Positions 17,904 to 26,486 of a stretch of 64,000 bases of DNA are shown here, in pieces. The notes below the pieces were generated by a model. That model was not told where the DNA came from. It did not search any database and saw only the letters and a list, made by a program, of their open reading frames with translations. The stretch is taken from NCBI GenBank assembly GCA_019119595.1, contig DWWS01000035.1, forward strand, positions 1-64,000, given 5' to 3'. This DNA comes from Candidatus Eisenbergiella merdavium (GTDB lineage Bacteria > Bacillota > Clostridia > Lachnospirales > Lachnospiraceae). A program made the translations under genes and the position numbers. Numbering within the stretch: position 1 is the first letter of the stretch; every line of letters begins with the position of its first letter.

Positions 17904-18629
17904 ATGCAAGCAATACTTGAAATCAAAAATTTTACGAAAACATATTCCCAAAATAAAAAAGCAGTAGATAACCTTTCATTATCGGTTATGCCCGGAGAAA
18001 TTCATGGTTTTATTGGACACAATGGAGCCGGAAAAACAACTACTATTCGAGCAATCGTTGGTGTAATGGATTTCAACGATGGCGAAATCCTAATTGCAGG
18101 ACACTCAATAAAAAAGGAACCTGTCAAATGCAAATCATTGACAGCATATATCCCCGATAACCCTGACATATATGATTATATAACAGGTATTCAATATCTA
18201 AGTTATATGGCTGATATGTTTTCTGTTAAAAAAAAGCAACGTGAAGTACTCATACAAAAATACGCAGAAGTATTTGGCATTACAGATAGCTTAGGTAATC
18301 TAATTAGTTCTTATTCGCATGGTATGAAACAAAAATTGGCGTTAATTGGTGCTTTCCTGCATAGCCCTAAACTTCTTGTATTAGATGAACCATTTGTAGG
18401 TCTTGACCCGGAAGCTGTCTTTCATCTAAAAGAATTTATGCGTGAATTGTGTAATCAAGGAAGTGCTATATTCTTTTCTACTCATGTCTTAGAGGTTGCC
18501 GAAAAACTATGTGACAAAGTTTCTATCATCAAGCAGGGAAAAATGGTTGTGAGTGGTAGCATGGAAAATGTGCGTGGTTCAGATAGTCTTGAAAATGTCT
18601 TTATGGAGGTAGTCGAAAATGAAAAATAA
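17904..18629 (+). CDS. ABC transporter ATP-binding protein
   Basis: A 241-residue ATPase with Walker A GHNGAGKTTT (about 36-45), signature SYSHGMKQKL, Walker B LLVLDEPFVGLD and the switch His in FFSTHVLEV. It belongs to the ABC-2 type export family (antibiotic/peptide efflux or immunity). AAGGAGG lies just upstream. Its end overlaps the permease start by 11 bases. The partner permease is frameshifted, so the transporter may not be functional. Confidence 0.9.
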   Translation: MQAILEIKNFTKTYSQNKKAVDNLSLSVMPGEIHGFIGHNGAGKTTTIRAIVGVMDFNDGEILIAGHSIKKEPVKCKSLTAYIPDNPDIYDYITGIQYLSYMADMFSVKKKQREVLIQKYAEVFGITDSLGNLISSYSHGMKQKLALIGAFLHSPKLLVLDEPFVGLDPEAVFHLKEFMRELCNQGSAIFFSTHVLEVAEKLCDKVSIIKQGKMVVSGSMENVRGSDSLENVFMEVVENEK

Positions 18630-20198
18630 ATATCTGCTGCTTCTTAAAATGCAGTTTTTTAATTTTCTTGGTATTAACCGGCTACGGTATTCCAGTAATA
18701 AAAGAGAAATTCGTCGTAGCTTTATTATCGGTTTTAGTTGGCTATTGGTTATTGTCTTACTAATTACTTACAGTGCGATTATCAGTATTGGGTTCGTAAA
18801 AGCAGGAGCTATTGATATTTTACCGATTGTTTCCACATTGATATGCTCTATTATTACATTGGTATTAACGTTCCTTAAAAGTACTGGTGTGCTTTTTGGT
18901 TTAAGAGATTATGATATGATTATGTCACTTCCGGTAAAAAAGAGTGACATAGTTTTGAGCCGCTTGACAATGATATATTTTACTAACCTTTTAATCAGTG
19001 TCATTGTAGTGCTTCCTACTATTGTTATTTTTGGGGTAAGTGCAGAAGCAGGAATATACGGAAGCATTATGCTTTTGTTTTTCATGCCTTTTCTTCCTAT
19101 CATTCCTATGATTATTTCTTTAGCACTTGGTGTTTTGATTACTGCACTTTCTTGCCGGTCAAAGCATAAAAATATCTATTCACTGGCATTAAGTACACTT
19201 GCAGTCCTACTGATTGTTATTGCTTCTACACAAGTGCAAAATATGGGAACTGATGAATTACTGAATATAGGATTTGTAATTTCTAATGTAGCAGATAAGC
19301 TCTATCCCCCAGCAACGCTTATTTCTAAAGCTGTTGAAAGCCAAGACTGGTTACTATTTAGTATGTTTGCAGGAATATCTATTTTAGTTAGTGTAATTTT
19401 CACAGTTGTTGTTTCCTATTTTTATCAAAGTCTAAACACTATCACGTCGAATTATGCTACTACTAGATACGAAGATAAGCCGTTGAAAATTTCTTCTCCA
19501 TTTAAGGCAATGTATAAACGTGAATTTTACAGATATTTTTCCTGTACGATTTATGCACTTAATTCTACAATCGGAATAATACTATTGTTTGTTGCTTCGG
19601 TACTACTTTTATTTATTAGTCCCGAAATATTGGAAAAACAAATCGGTATCATTGGTCTTAACCAAATATTACGGGAAGTACTGCCGTTTGTTATTGCGGT
19701 ATTCATTACAATGACCTCTACCGCTTCCGCTTCTTTATCATTAGAGGGGAAAAGCCGTTGGATAATGTGTTCTATTCCTGTCCGAGCCATTGATATATTT
19801 AATGCTAAGATAGCTGTCAATTTAACAGTGATTTTTCCATTTATGCTGATAAGTACTGTTTTGTTAGGTATCACAATGAAAGTTTCATTGATACAGACGG
19901 TTTTCTTATGTATTGTACCAACAGTTTATGCTCTTTTTATATCGGTTTTTGGAATGTATATGAATGTAAAGTTTCCAAATACGATTGGACAAGTGAGTAT
20001 TATGCAATAAAAGGAGGCTCTATTTCTGTTCTTTCATCAATGGGAGTCGGTATGTTGAGCAGCCTAATTCCGTTATTTACTTGCATTATTTTTTCTGATT
20101 ATACTATTTGTATAATGAGTATTGTTTCCGTCTTTCTGTTAATAGTTTCTTTCGTATTATATAATAAGCTACATCAATATCGACTTTATGAAGTATGA
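18619..20198 (+). pseudogene. ABC-2 permease, frameshifted near 19980
   Basis: A large membrane permease of about 526 residues if repaired, with roughly a dozen hydrophobic segments starting at about residue 35. The first frame (18619-20010) ends abruptly after NVKFPN, then TIGQVSIMQ and stop; the expected continuation YDWTSEYYAIKGGSISVLSS is in the next frame and runs to 20198. One missing T near 19980 (CCAAAT-TACGAT) explains both. This may be a real inactivating deletion, a phase-variable site or a sequencing error. The gene is the membrane partner of the ATPase at 17904, and its end overlaps the ArsR gene. Confidence 0.8.
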
Positions 20199-20463
20199 AA
20201 AATCAGATTTATTGGATAAAAAATTCAAGGCACTTGCTAATCCTACAAGACGGGAAATACTAATACTCTTATCTAAAAAACCATTAAACGCCGGAGAAAT
20301 TGCAACCAAATTTACAATATCATTTGCTTCCATATCACATCATTTACAGAAATTAGAAGCAAGTAAACTTATTATTTCAAGGCATATTGGAATAAATATA
20401 CAGTATAGTCTATGTATATCTGAGTTTGAAGAAATTTATTTATGGATTGCAAATTTAATATAA
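20188..20463 (+). CDS. ArsR-family repressor (SdpR-like)
   Basis: A 91-residue winged-helix protein: LDKKFKALANPTRREILILL, then the recognition helix in FTISFASISHHLQKLEASKL and a short C-terminus. No metal-binding cysteines are seen, unlike metal-sensing ArsR proteins; it resembles SdpR-type autorepressors that accompany SdpI/DUF1648 membrane proteins. Its ATG overlaps the end of the frameshifted permease (GAAGTATGA), so it belongs to the same operon. A terminator follows at 20538-20575. Confidence 0.8.
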   Translation: MKYEKSDLLDKKFKALANPTRREILILLSKKPLNAGEIATKFTISFASISHHLQKLEASKLIISRHIGINIQYSLCISEFEEIYLWIANLI

Positions 20464-20537
20464 TTGGAGCCTGCTAGATATGGCGAAGAAAAAAAAGCCG
20501 TTGTATAGCAGATATATTTTCGTGCGTTCATTCTGTT

Positions 20538-20575
20538 ACGGCGGTTTTGAAATAAAATCAAAGCCGCTGTTTTCT
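20538..20575 (+). terminator. Terminator of cargo module 1
   Basis: GCGGTTTTGA (20541-20550) pairs with TCAAAGCCGC (20558-20567) and a T-rich run follows. A related hairpin ends cargo module 2 at 26298. Confidence 0.7.
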
Positions 20576-20734
20576 TTTTTCAAAAGTAAGAATACAGAGA
20601 GTGTATTAAAGTCGCCCTTTTACAAGGATATGGCGGTATCAAGGAGGTATCGCCATGTACTTTTTCTTATCCCCGTCTAATGGGTTACTATCAAAAAAAG
20701 CCATTATCCACCAACGGGTTATTTCGGCTATGAA

Positions 20735-21584
20735 GATGAACTGTCAAATCAATTAAATACTACTGTTATTTCCTATGCGTCTGTCTGCATTTTGCAGGCA
20801 GGCGCATTTCGCATTTTACAGAAGATTTTTCAAAAACTTTGCTCTCTTTTTGGCAAAGCAAAAAGTCGCCTGTATTATCCCGCGAAAAGGGGAGGTACTA
20901 CCGCCTTTCGGCAGAAAGGAGGTGAACACCATGACACCTAATCGCAGGGAATTTGAAAAGCAATGTGCGTTTCAAAAGTTCTGTAAATCAGTGCTGCACA
21001 ATGAAGCGTGCAACGCCCATGAGGAAATTCGTCGGCGCAGAGTTCGGGAGGTTACTTTTTCCAACCTTGCCTTGCATGAGGAACGGCAGCTTTATACCGT
21101 CGATAAGTATTTTCAAGACGAAGAAGCAGAGCCGTCTTATCAAATGGCAGGAAAAGAAATAACCCCAAAACTGCTGCTTGAAGCTATCCGGGATTTACCC
21201 GAAGAACGGCGCAAAATTGTACTGTTGTATTACTTTGAGGGATTAACTGATATAGAAATCGGAAAGCAGCTCAATATCTCAAGAAGTACGGTACAGTATC
21301 GCCGGACAAGCTCCTTTGAGCAGTTAAAAAAATATTTGGAGGAAAACGCTGATGAATGGATTGAATGGTAAACCGACCGAGTACCCGGAGAACACCCTTG
21401 TACCTTATCCTGTCATACTGGCAGCGTCAAAGGGCGACCCGGACGCAATGAAGATTGTATTGCAGCATTTCAGCGGCTACATAGCAAGTCTTTCTATGCG
21501 GAAGCTCTATGATGAACGAGGAAATGTTTATTTTGGAGTAGACGAGGATATTCGAGAACGGCTACAAGCAAAACTGATGAAGGC
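20735..21584 (+). repeat. 850-bp direct repeat, copy 1 (sigma/HTH pair)
   Basis: This segment is nearly identical to 26487-27336. It covers a leader, the sigma-like gene and most of the HTH gene. Most differences sit in a patch of about 80 bases at the start of the HTH gene (21370-21450), while sequence on both sides is almost identical, a mosaic pattern suggesting recombination. The two copies flank cargo module 2. Confidence 0.9.
20931..21371 (+). CDS. Sigma-70-like regulator (Tn916 ORF7-like), copy 1
   Basis: A 146-residue protein with a sigma region-4-like C-terminus (LPEERRKIVLLYYFEGLTDI, EIGKQLNISRSTVQYRRTSS). The N-terminal half (MTPNRREFEKQCAFQKFCKS) is typical of the ICE-encoded sigma-like activators that control excision and transfer. 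Start 20931 is set by AGAAAGGAGGTGAACACC; the longer open frame upstream is non-coding leader. It differs from copy 2 (26683) at only a few residues (Thr2/Ile2, Asp/Ala in IRDLPEE/IRALPEE). The HTH gene overlaps its 3' end. Confidence 0.85.
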   Translation: MTPNRREFEKQCAFQKFCKSVLHNEACNAHEEIRRRRVREVTFSNLALHEERQLYTVDKYFQDEEAEPSYQMAGKEITPKLLLEAIRDLPEERRKIVLLYYFEGLTDIEIGKQLNISRSTVQYRRTSSFEQLKKYLEENADEWIEW

Positions 21585-21606
21585 TATTTGTTTATTTCAA
21601 CCGTAA
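21352..21606 (+). CDS. HTH_16 conjugative-transposon regulator, copy 1
   Basis: An 84-residue protein (YPVILAASKGDPDAMKIVLQ ... DEDIRERLQAKLMKAICLFQP) of the Tn916 ORF8 type. It starts inside the sigma-like gene with GGAGG upstream. The last residues (CLFQP) differ from copy 2 (ILTFRAE) because the repeat ends at 21584, so this C-terminus was probably created by the duplication junction. It may still be functional, since the changed part is short. Confidence 0.7.
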   Translation: MNGLNGKPTEYPENTLVPYPVILAASKGDPDAMKIVLQHFSGYIASLSMRKLYDERGNVYFGVDEDIRERLQAKLMKAICLFQP

Positions 21607-21610
21607 TCGT

Positions 21611-21646
21611 AAAGGCTCTTGGTGCTAATACACCAGGGGCTTTTAT
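21611..21646 (+). terminator. Terminator after regulator pair copy 1
   Basis: AAAGGCTCtTGGTG (21611-21624) pairs with CACCAgGGGCTTTT (21631-21644), followed by ATTTATTAT. It separates the regulator pair from cargo module 2. Confidence 0.75.
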
Positions 21647-21707
21647 TTATTATATAACCATGATTTTGTATAGCATATCGTTACCATAAATAAAGCATAT
21701 TCCATAC

Positions 21708-21736
21708 TTGTTATTATTCGTATGTCCGACTATAAT
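21708..21736 (+). promoter_or_regulatory. Promoter of the HTH/two-component operon
   Basis: TTGTTA (21708-21713), 17-base spacer, perfect TATAAT (21731-21736). The first gene starts at 21774. Confidence 0.7.
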
Positions 21737-21773
21737 TATACTGATATGATTTGTAGAAAGGACTGGTGTTGTT

Positions 21774-21962
21774 ATGGAATATATGTCTTGCCCCGAAGCA
21801 GCAAAGAAGTGGGGAATTTCTGAAAGGCGGGTACAGATACTTTGCAGGGAGAAACGCATACAAGGTGTTTCAAAACTTGGGTATATGTGGTTGATACCAA
21901 AAGACGCGGAAAAACCGATTGACGGTAGAACCAAACAAGGAAAGGAGCTATACCATGAATAA
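21774..21962 (+). CDS. Small excisionase-like HTH protein
   Basis: A 62-residue protein (MEYMSCPEAAKKWGISERRVQILCREKRIQG...WLIPKDAEKP) with a MerR/excisionase-like winged-helix layout: helix-turn-helix at 5-30, then a short wing ending in the typical WLIPKDA. Such proteins bind DNA; here it is first in the two-component operon and overlaps the response regulator start by 8 bases. It could regulate the operon. It is not the ICE excisionase, which is at 27780. Confidence 0.65.
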   Translation: MEYMSCPEAAKKWGISERRVQILCREKRIQGVSKLGYMWLIPKDAEKPIDGRTKQGKELYHE

Positions 21963-22647
21963 AGTTTTGATTATAGATGATGATAAGGAACTTTGTGCGC
22001 TGATTAAACGCAGCGTACTATCAGAAGATATAGAAGCTGATTTTTGTAATACGGGAAAAGAGGGATTACAAAAATTAAAAGAGAGAGAATATCAACTTGT
22101 GATACTGGACGTTATGATGCCCGGTATGGACGGATTTGAAACATTGGAAGAAATTAGAAAAGAAAACAGCCTGCCGATTTTGATGTTTACATCAAAAAAT
22201 GACAGTGCTTCTAAAGTACGCGGTTTAAGGGCAGGAGCTGATGATTATTTGACAAAACCTTTTGACATGGACGAACTGATAGCCCGTATCGTTTCCCTTA
22301 TACGCCGTTATACCCGTTTCAATCAACAGGACGGAATATCACAGCAACTTGAATTTGACGGGTTGAAAATTGATATTGAAAATCGTTCTGTTACTACGGA
22401 AGATGGAACTTTTGAATTGCCTCCAAAAGAATTTGACTTACTCTTATACTGCGCGAAAAATCAAGGGAAAATTCTGACAAAGCAACAGATTTATGAAGAA
22501 GTGTGGAGAGAGGAATATTTCTATGATGACAGCAACATTATGGCGATTATCAGCCGACTTCGCAAGAAATTAGAGGTAAATCCCGGAAGTCCAAAATATA
22601 TTCAAACGATTAAAGGTATCGGTTATCGTTTTAACAAGGAGGTTTGA
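21955..22647 (+). CDS. OmpR-family response regulator
   Basis: A 230-residue protein: receiver domain at 1-120 with the acidic pocket in LIIDDDKEL, phosphorylated Asp in VILDVMMPGMDG, Thr in LMFTSK and Lys in YLTKPFD; winged-helix DNA-binding domain at 130-230 ending in YIQTIKGIGYRFN. It is paired with the kinase 6 bases downstream. AAAGGAG precedes the ATG at 21955. Its probable target is the row of four CAAGGTT boxes before the ABC operon (23630-23669), matching how OmpR-type regulators bind direct repeats at about one helical turn. The arrangement resembles NisR/SpaR control of lantibiotic immunity genes. Confidence 0.9.
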   Translation: MNKVLIIDDDKELCALIKRSVLSEDIEADFCNTGKEGLQKLKEREYQLVILDVMMPGMDGFETLEEIRKENSLPILMFTSKNDSASKVRGLRAGADDYLTKPFDMDELIARIVSLIRRYTRFNQQDGISQQLEFDGLKIDIENRSVTTEDGTFELPPKEFDLLLYCAKNQGKILTKQQIYEEVWREEYFYDDSNIMAIISRLRKKLEVNPGSPKYIQTIKGIGYRFNKEV

Positions 22648-22653
22648 TTTTCT

Positions 22654-23571
22654 ATGGAAGCAGTCATTTTTCTATCCATAATAATTGCACTTTTCTCTAT
22701 TCTTGTTTCCTGCTTTGCTATTCGACGTGTTAAAAAACAGATAGCCGAGATAACAGACGCATTGATTGATGTAAAAAACGGAAATGGAAACAGACGTATT
22801 TTATCTGCAACAAATGAACTGGTAGCCCCTCTTGCCTATGAAATAAATGAGATTGTTGTGTCTTATGAGAGCAGGCTTTCTACTGTCCGGCAGACAGAAG
22901 AAACAAACCGACAGCTTATGACAAGTCTTTCCCATGATGTTCGGACACCGCTTACAACGCTTATTGGGTATCTTGACGCTGCACATAAAGGAATTGTTAC
23001 AGGAAAAGACAGGGACGACTATATCGAAACAGCCCGCCGCAAAGCTCACGATTTGAAAGAATATATTGATGTTCTTTTTGACTGGTTCAAATTAAATTCT
23101 AATGAGTTTGCTATGGATATAAATATTGTTGAAGCTGCGGAGCTGACACGAAATATCCTGATTGACTGGATACCCATATTTGAAGATAAGCAGATAGATT
23201 ACAATATTGATATTCCCGAACAGCCTTTCCGGGTAAAACTTGATACGGACGGCTATATGCGGATATTGAACAATCTTATTCAGAATGTAATTTCTCACAG
23301 TCATGCGGATAAAATAGAAATAATCCTATCAAAGCAGGAAAAAAATATGCAAATCCGATTAGCAGATAATGGAATAGGGATTGAAAAAGAAGATTTGAAG
23401 CATATTTTTGAACGGCTCTATAAATGCGATAAGGGACGGTCTGAAAAAGGCAGCGGTCTTGGGCTTTCTATCGCACACCAACTTGTAGAAAAAATGAACG
23501 GCACAATAACAGCAAATAGCACACAGGGAACAGGAACGGAATTTACTTTGCTTTTTCCCTTAGCAAATTAA
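22654..23571 (+). CDS. Sensor histidine kinase with a single membrane helix
   Basis: A 305-residue kinase with one N-terminal transmembrane helix (about 3-23), practically no extracellular part, a linker, the phospho-acceptor box SLSHDVRTPLTTLIGY (His about residue 94), and an ATPase domain with N-box (LNNLIQNVISHS), DNGIGIE and GSGLGLSIA. The lack of a sensor domain suggests it detects its stimulus at or in the membrane, or through another protein such as the LanFEG transporter. It is co-transcribed with the response regulator; a terminator follows directly. Confidence 0.9.
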   Translation: MEAVIFLSIIIALFSILVSCFAIRRVKKQIAEITDALIDVKNGNGNRRILSATNELVAPLAYEINEIVVSYESRLSTVRQTEETNRQLMTSLSHDVRTPLTTLIGYLDAAHKGIVTGKDRDDYIETARRKAHDLKEYIDVLFDWFKLNSNEFAMDINIVEAAELTRNILIDWIPIFEDKQIDYNIDIPEQPFRVKLDTDGYMRILNNLIQNVISHSHADKIEIILSKQEKNMQIRLADNGIGIEKEDLKHIFERLYKCDKGRSEKGSGLGLSIAHQLVEKMNGTITANSTQGTGTEFTLLFPLAN

Positions 23572-23610
23572 GGTTCTCCCGTCCTTTTGACGGGAGCCTT
23601 AATTATTTTT
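23568..23610 (+). terminator. Terminator after the kinase gene
   Basis: AAGGTTCTCCCGTC (23570-23583) pairs with GACGGGAGCCTT (23589-23600), followed by AATTATTTTT. It separates the two-component operon from the ABC operon. Confidence 0.85.
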
Positions 23611-23629
23611 GGGACAATATTTCAAATTG

Positions 23630-23669
23630 CAAGGTTAATGCAAGGTTGCGGCAAGGTTAATGCAAGGTT
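23630..23669 (+). promoter_or_regulatory. Four CAAGGTT boxes at 11-bp spacing (response-regulator site)
   Basis: CAAGGTT starts at 23630, 23641, 23652 and 23663, an exact 11-base period, with spacers AATG, GCGG, AATG. A TATGAT element (23672-23677) follows. Four boxes on one face of the helix are what two OmpR-type dimers would occupy just upstream of a -10 box, replacing a -35. The gene start is at 23708. Confidence 0.8.
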
Positions 23670-23707
23670 GGTATGATAGAATAGTTTACAGAACAGGAGG
23701 TTTGAAT

Positions 23708-24634
23708 ATGGACAAAAATTATATCATTGAAACAAAAAATCTTACCAAACAGTACGGCTCACAAAAGAGTGTCGCTGACTTAAATATTCATGTGCAGAAA
23801 GGGAGAATTTACGGACTGCTTGGAAGAAACGGAGCCGGAAAAACGACCACTATGAAAATGCTACTTGGATTGACAAAGCCAACTTCCGGCGAAGTTAAAA
23901 TATGGGGAAAGTCTTTGCAGGGGAATGAAAAGAAATTGTTGCCCCGTATCGGTAGTCTGATTGAGTCACCCGGTTTTTACCCTAATTTGACTGCTACGGA
24001 AAACTTACAAATTTTTGCTACCTTACGGGGCATACCCAACCGTCATTCAATTAAAAACACATTGGATTTGGTAGGATTGCCTTATAAAGACAAAAAACTG
24101 TTTTCCCAGTATTCTCTTGGTATGAAACAACGGCTTGCGATTGCACTTGCAGTTATGCACGACCCTGAACTTCTGATTTTAGATGAACCTATCAATGGGC
24201 TTGACCCGATTGGAATTGCAGAAGTACGTTCTTTTATTCGCGAGCTTTGCGATACAAAGGGAAAAACAATTTTAATTTCCAGTCATATCCTTTCGGAGAT
24301 TTCTCTGCTAGCAGATGATATTGGAATTATCGACCATGGCGCACTATTGGAAGAAGAAAGTCTTGCGGAACTGGAACAAAAAAGCAGCAAACATATCCGA
24401 TTTACTCTTTCTGATACCGCACAGGCAGCAAGAATTTTAGAGCGTACTTTCCATGAGAGTCATTTCTCTATACAGGACGACCACAATTTACGCTTGCATA
24501 ATCTTGATTTGTCCGTAGGAAAAATCGTGACTGCTTTTGTAGAAAATGGATTGGAGGTATCAGAAGCCCATACTTGTGAAGAAAGTCTTGAAGATTACTT
24601 CAAGCGTGTGACAGGAGGCGAAGGAATTGCTTAA
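23708..24634 (+). CDS. LanF-type immunity ABC ATPase
   Basis: A 308-residue ATPase: Walker A GRNGAGKTTT, signature QYSLGMKQRL, Walker B LLILDEPINGLDP and switch His in LISSHILSE, followed by a ~90-residue C-terminal extension typical of lantibiotic-immunity ATPases (NukF/SpaF/BcrA type). Start 23708 has CAGGAGG upstream. Two permeases follow with overlaps, forming a LanFEG-like exporter that would expel a lantibiotic or related peptide from the membrane. Expression is probably induced through the four-box site before it. Confidence 0.88.
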   Translation: MDKNYIIETKNLTKQYGSQKSVADLNIHVQKGRIYGLLGRNGAGKTTTMKMLLGLTKPTSGEVKIWGKSLQGNEKKLLPRIGSLIESPGFYPNLTATENLQIFATLRGIPNRHSIKNTLDLVGLPYKDKKLFSQYSLGMKQRLAIALAVMHDPELLILDEPINGLDPIGIAEVRSFIRELCDTKGKTILISSHILSEISLLADDIGIIDHGALLEEESLAELEQKSSKHIRFTLSDTAQAARILERTFHESHFSIQDDHNLRLHNLDLSVGKIVTAFVENGLEVSEAHTCEESLEDYFKRVTGGEGIA

Positions 24635-25436
24635 ACTGATTAAGTGCGAATTTTGGAAATTAAAGCGAAAAAGACTGTTGTATGCACTGATGTCATTGTC
24701 GTTATTTTTTCCGTTGATTTTGGCATATATGGCAAAGGCGGGAACTGGTGCAGATACAACGAAACACTATCTTCAAACCCGATTTGATTATGTCTATACA
24801 ATGATGTTGGGATATGGTTTAGTTTTTTTGCTTCCATGTCTAATTGGTATCATTGCCGCTATTTTGTTTTTTATAGAAAGAGATTGTGATACTTCCAAAA
24901 ACCTTAGAACAATTCCAGTTACAAATACACAACTCATTATGGCAAAAATTTCTATGCTCTTTATTTTCAGCGTTGCATTTTGTCTGATAAGCACATTGTC
25001 TGTTGCGTTGTTTTGTAAATTGTTTCATGTAGGAATGGTTTACGGTATGACTTATAAGATATTTATGAGCCTTATTTTTGGAGTTCTTATCGTAGCAGCT
25101 TCTTTACCGATTGTATTTTTAATTATTTACTTTAACAAAAGTTTTTTACTTTCTATCCTGCTTGCTTTTTTTTATTCCATTTTTAACTGGGGCATACTGG
25201 GAACGATTGGAACATCTATAAGTGCTGCCAAAATTGCTTTCTTAAATTCTTTTCCGGTTATATGTGTTATGAACTGGACAAGCGGCTTAATGATGGATAA
25301 TTTGCAAAAAGATAATCTTTTGCCGGAAGCCTATGCGATTGTACCAACCACTTGCCATACAATTTTTATTATGGCAATTACAGTTATACTTTCTTTGTGG
25401 CTGATAATTCGCTTTTATAAAAAATGGACGAGGTAA
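24627..25436 (+). CDS. LanE-type immunity ABC permease
   Basis: A 269-residue membrane protein starting LKLIKCEFWKLKRKRLLY, the usual opening of LanE/MutE-type permeases, with six hydrophobic segments (about 17-35, 55-78, 100-125, 137-160, 170-195, 235-260). The start is a TTG at 24627 placed after AGGAGGCGAAGG, and it overlaps the ATPase gene by 8 bases. Partner of the following permease. Confidence 0.85.
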   Translation: MLKLIKCEFWKLKRKRLLYALMSLSLFFPLILAYMAKAGTGADTTKHYLQTRFDYVYTMMLGYGLVFLLPCLIGIIAAILFFIERDCDTSKNLRTIPVTNTQLIMAKISMLFIFSVAFCLISTLSVALFCKLFHVGMVYGMTYKIFMSLIFGVLIVAASLPIVFLIIYFNKSFLLSILLAFFYSIFNWGILGTIGTSISAAKIAFLNSFPVICVMNWTSGLMMDNLQKDNLLPEAYAIVPTTCHTIFIMAITVILSLWLIIRFYKKWTR

Positions 25437-25441
25437 AAGAT

Positions 25442-26215
25442 ATGAGAAATATAATAAAAACTGAATTTTTAAAATTAAAACGATATTCTGTAATAAAAGC
25501 CGGAATTATTATGACAACACTTTCTCCGTTGCTGTCACTGTTTTATTCCACAGCCAACGGTGGACAGACATGGACATTTGACTATTTTATGCAACAGGTT
25601 ATGATTAGTAACTGTACCTTATTTTTCCCGATTATTATTGCGCTGATTGCAGGTTATATCATAACAAGGGAATATACAGACGATACTATGAAGAATATAT
25701 TAACAATTCCTATTCCATATAAACAGTTACTTTCTGGAAAATTACTTATTCTATTGCTGTTGACAATCAGCTTTAGTCTTATAGGTTGTGTGATAGCATT
25801 AGTAATCAATATTATTGTCGGATTTCCGGGAGTTCATTTTGGCAATCTACTCAATATGTTTATTCGCGTTACTGGGGCGAATATAGGAATTTATATTTCA
25901 GTCTTGCCGATTATTCTGATATTCTGTTGTTCGGCAAATAATTTTTTGGGTGGAGTTGCACTAGCTTTTGTGTATGGATATTTTGGAACTTTTGAAGGAA
26001 CACTGTTAAATTATTATCCGATTAAAGCAAGCATGATTTTAGTAGACCCTACTTGTGGTGCGGAATATGGTTATACTTATCACATTTTCCCCGCTTTCAT
26101 TACAATAGTTTTGACTTTCTTGATTTCTATGATTATTCTTGCAAATAAAAAGAAAGAACCCGGTACATTGACTGTTGGTAAGAAGAAAAAAGCAGTTAGA
26201 AAAAAGGGTTGGTAA
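25442..26215 (+). CDS. LanG-type immunity ABC permease
   Basis: A 257-residue permease (MRNIIKTEFLKLKRYSVIKA...) with six predicted membrane helices and a very basic tail (KKKEPGTLTVGKKKKAVRKK). The start at 25442 is preferred over 25424 because a GAGGT site is in position and because the family starts this way. It lies 5 bases after the LanE-like gene. Together with 23708 and 24627 it completes a LanFEG-like set. A terminator follows at 26298. Confidence 0.85.
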   Translation: MRNIIKTEFLKLKRYSVIKAGIIMTTLSPLLSLFYSTANGGQTWTFDYFMQQVMISNCTLFFPIIIALIAGYIITREYTDDTMKNILTIPIPYKQLLSGKLLILLLLTISFSLIGCVIALVINIIVGFPGVHFGNLLNMFIRVTGANIGIYISVLPIILIFCCSANNFLGGVALAFVYGYFGTFEGTLLNYYPIKASMILVDPTCGAEYGYTYHIFPAFITIVLTFLISMIILANKKKEPGTLTVGKKKKAVRKKGW

Positions 26216-26297
26216 ATAATTTGATTGATAGTACCTGCCGAACGACGGCAAAAGAAAAAAAGCTGTCGCAGAGCAGATACACTTTCACGCGCCTTTG

Positions 26298-26335
26298 AAG
26301 CGGTGGCTTTGATTTTTAGAGCCGCCGCTTTTCTT
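26298..26335 (+). terminator. Terminator of cargo module 2
   Basis: AAGCGGTGGC (26298-26307) pairs with GCCGCCGCTT (26321-26330), followed by TTCTTG. The surrounding sequence (26232-26340) is a diverged relative of 20466-20580, so the repeat flanking the module extends, weakly, beyond the 850-bp core. Confidence 0.7.
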
Positions 26336-26486
26336 GTCTACTGCTAAATCACGACAACCTATAACATAAATTAGCGGCATTTAGGAGGGCTGCCGCTATG
26401 GGGATTTCTTTGTTGCTATACAGCATACACAGGTTACATTCATTAAAAAAAGTATAGCTCCCCCACCGGACAAGTCCGACTATACA

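Noticed and set aside
20775-20930. N-terminal extension of the sigma-like proteins (also 26527-26682)
   Set aside because: No ribosome site before the extension, while a strong one precedes 20931 and 26683; the upstream frame is non-coding leader in both repeat copies.
23630-23669. CRISPR-like array
   Set aside because: Units are 7 bases with 4-base spacers before a promoter; a regulator site is the sensible reading. No CRISPR array or tRNA/rRNA gene was recognised anywhere in the window.
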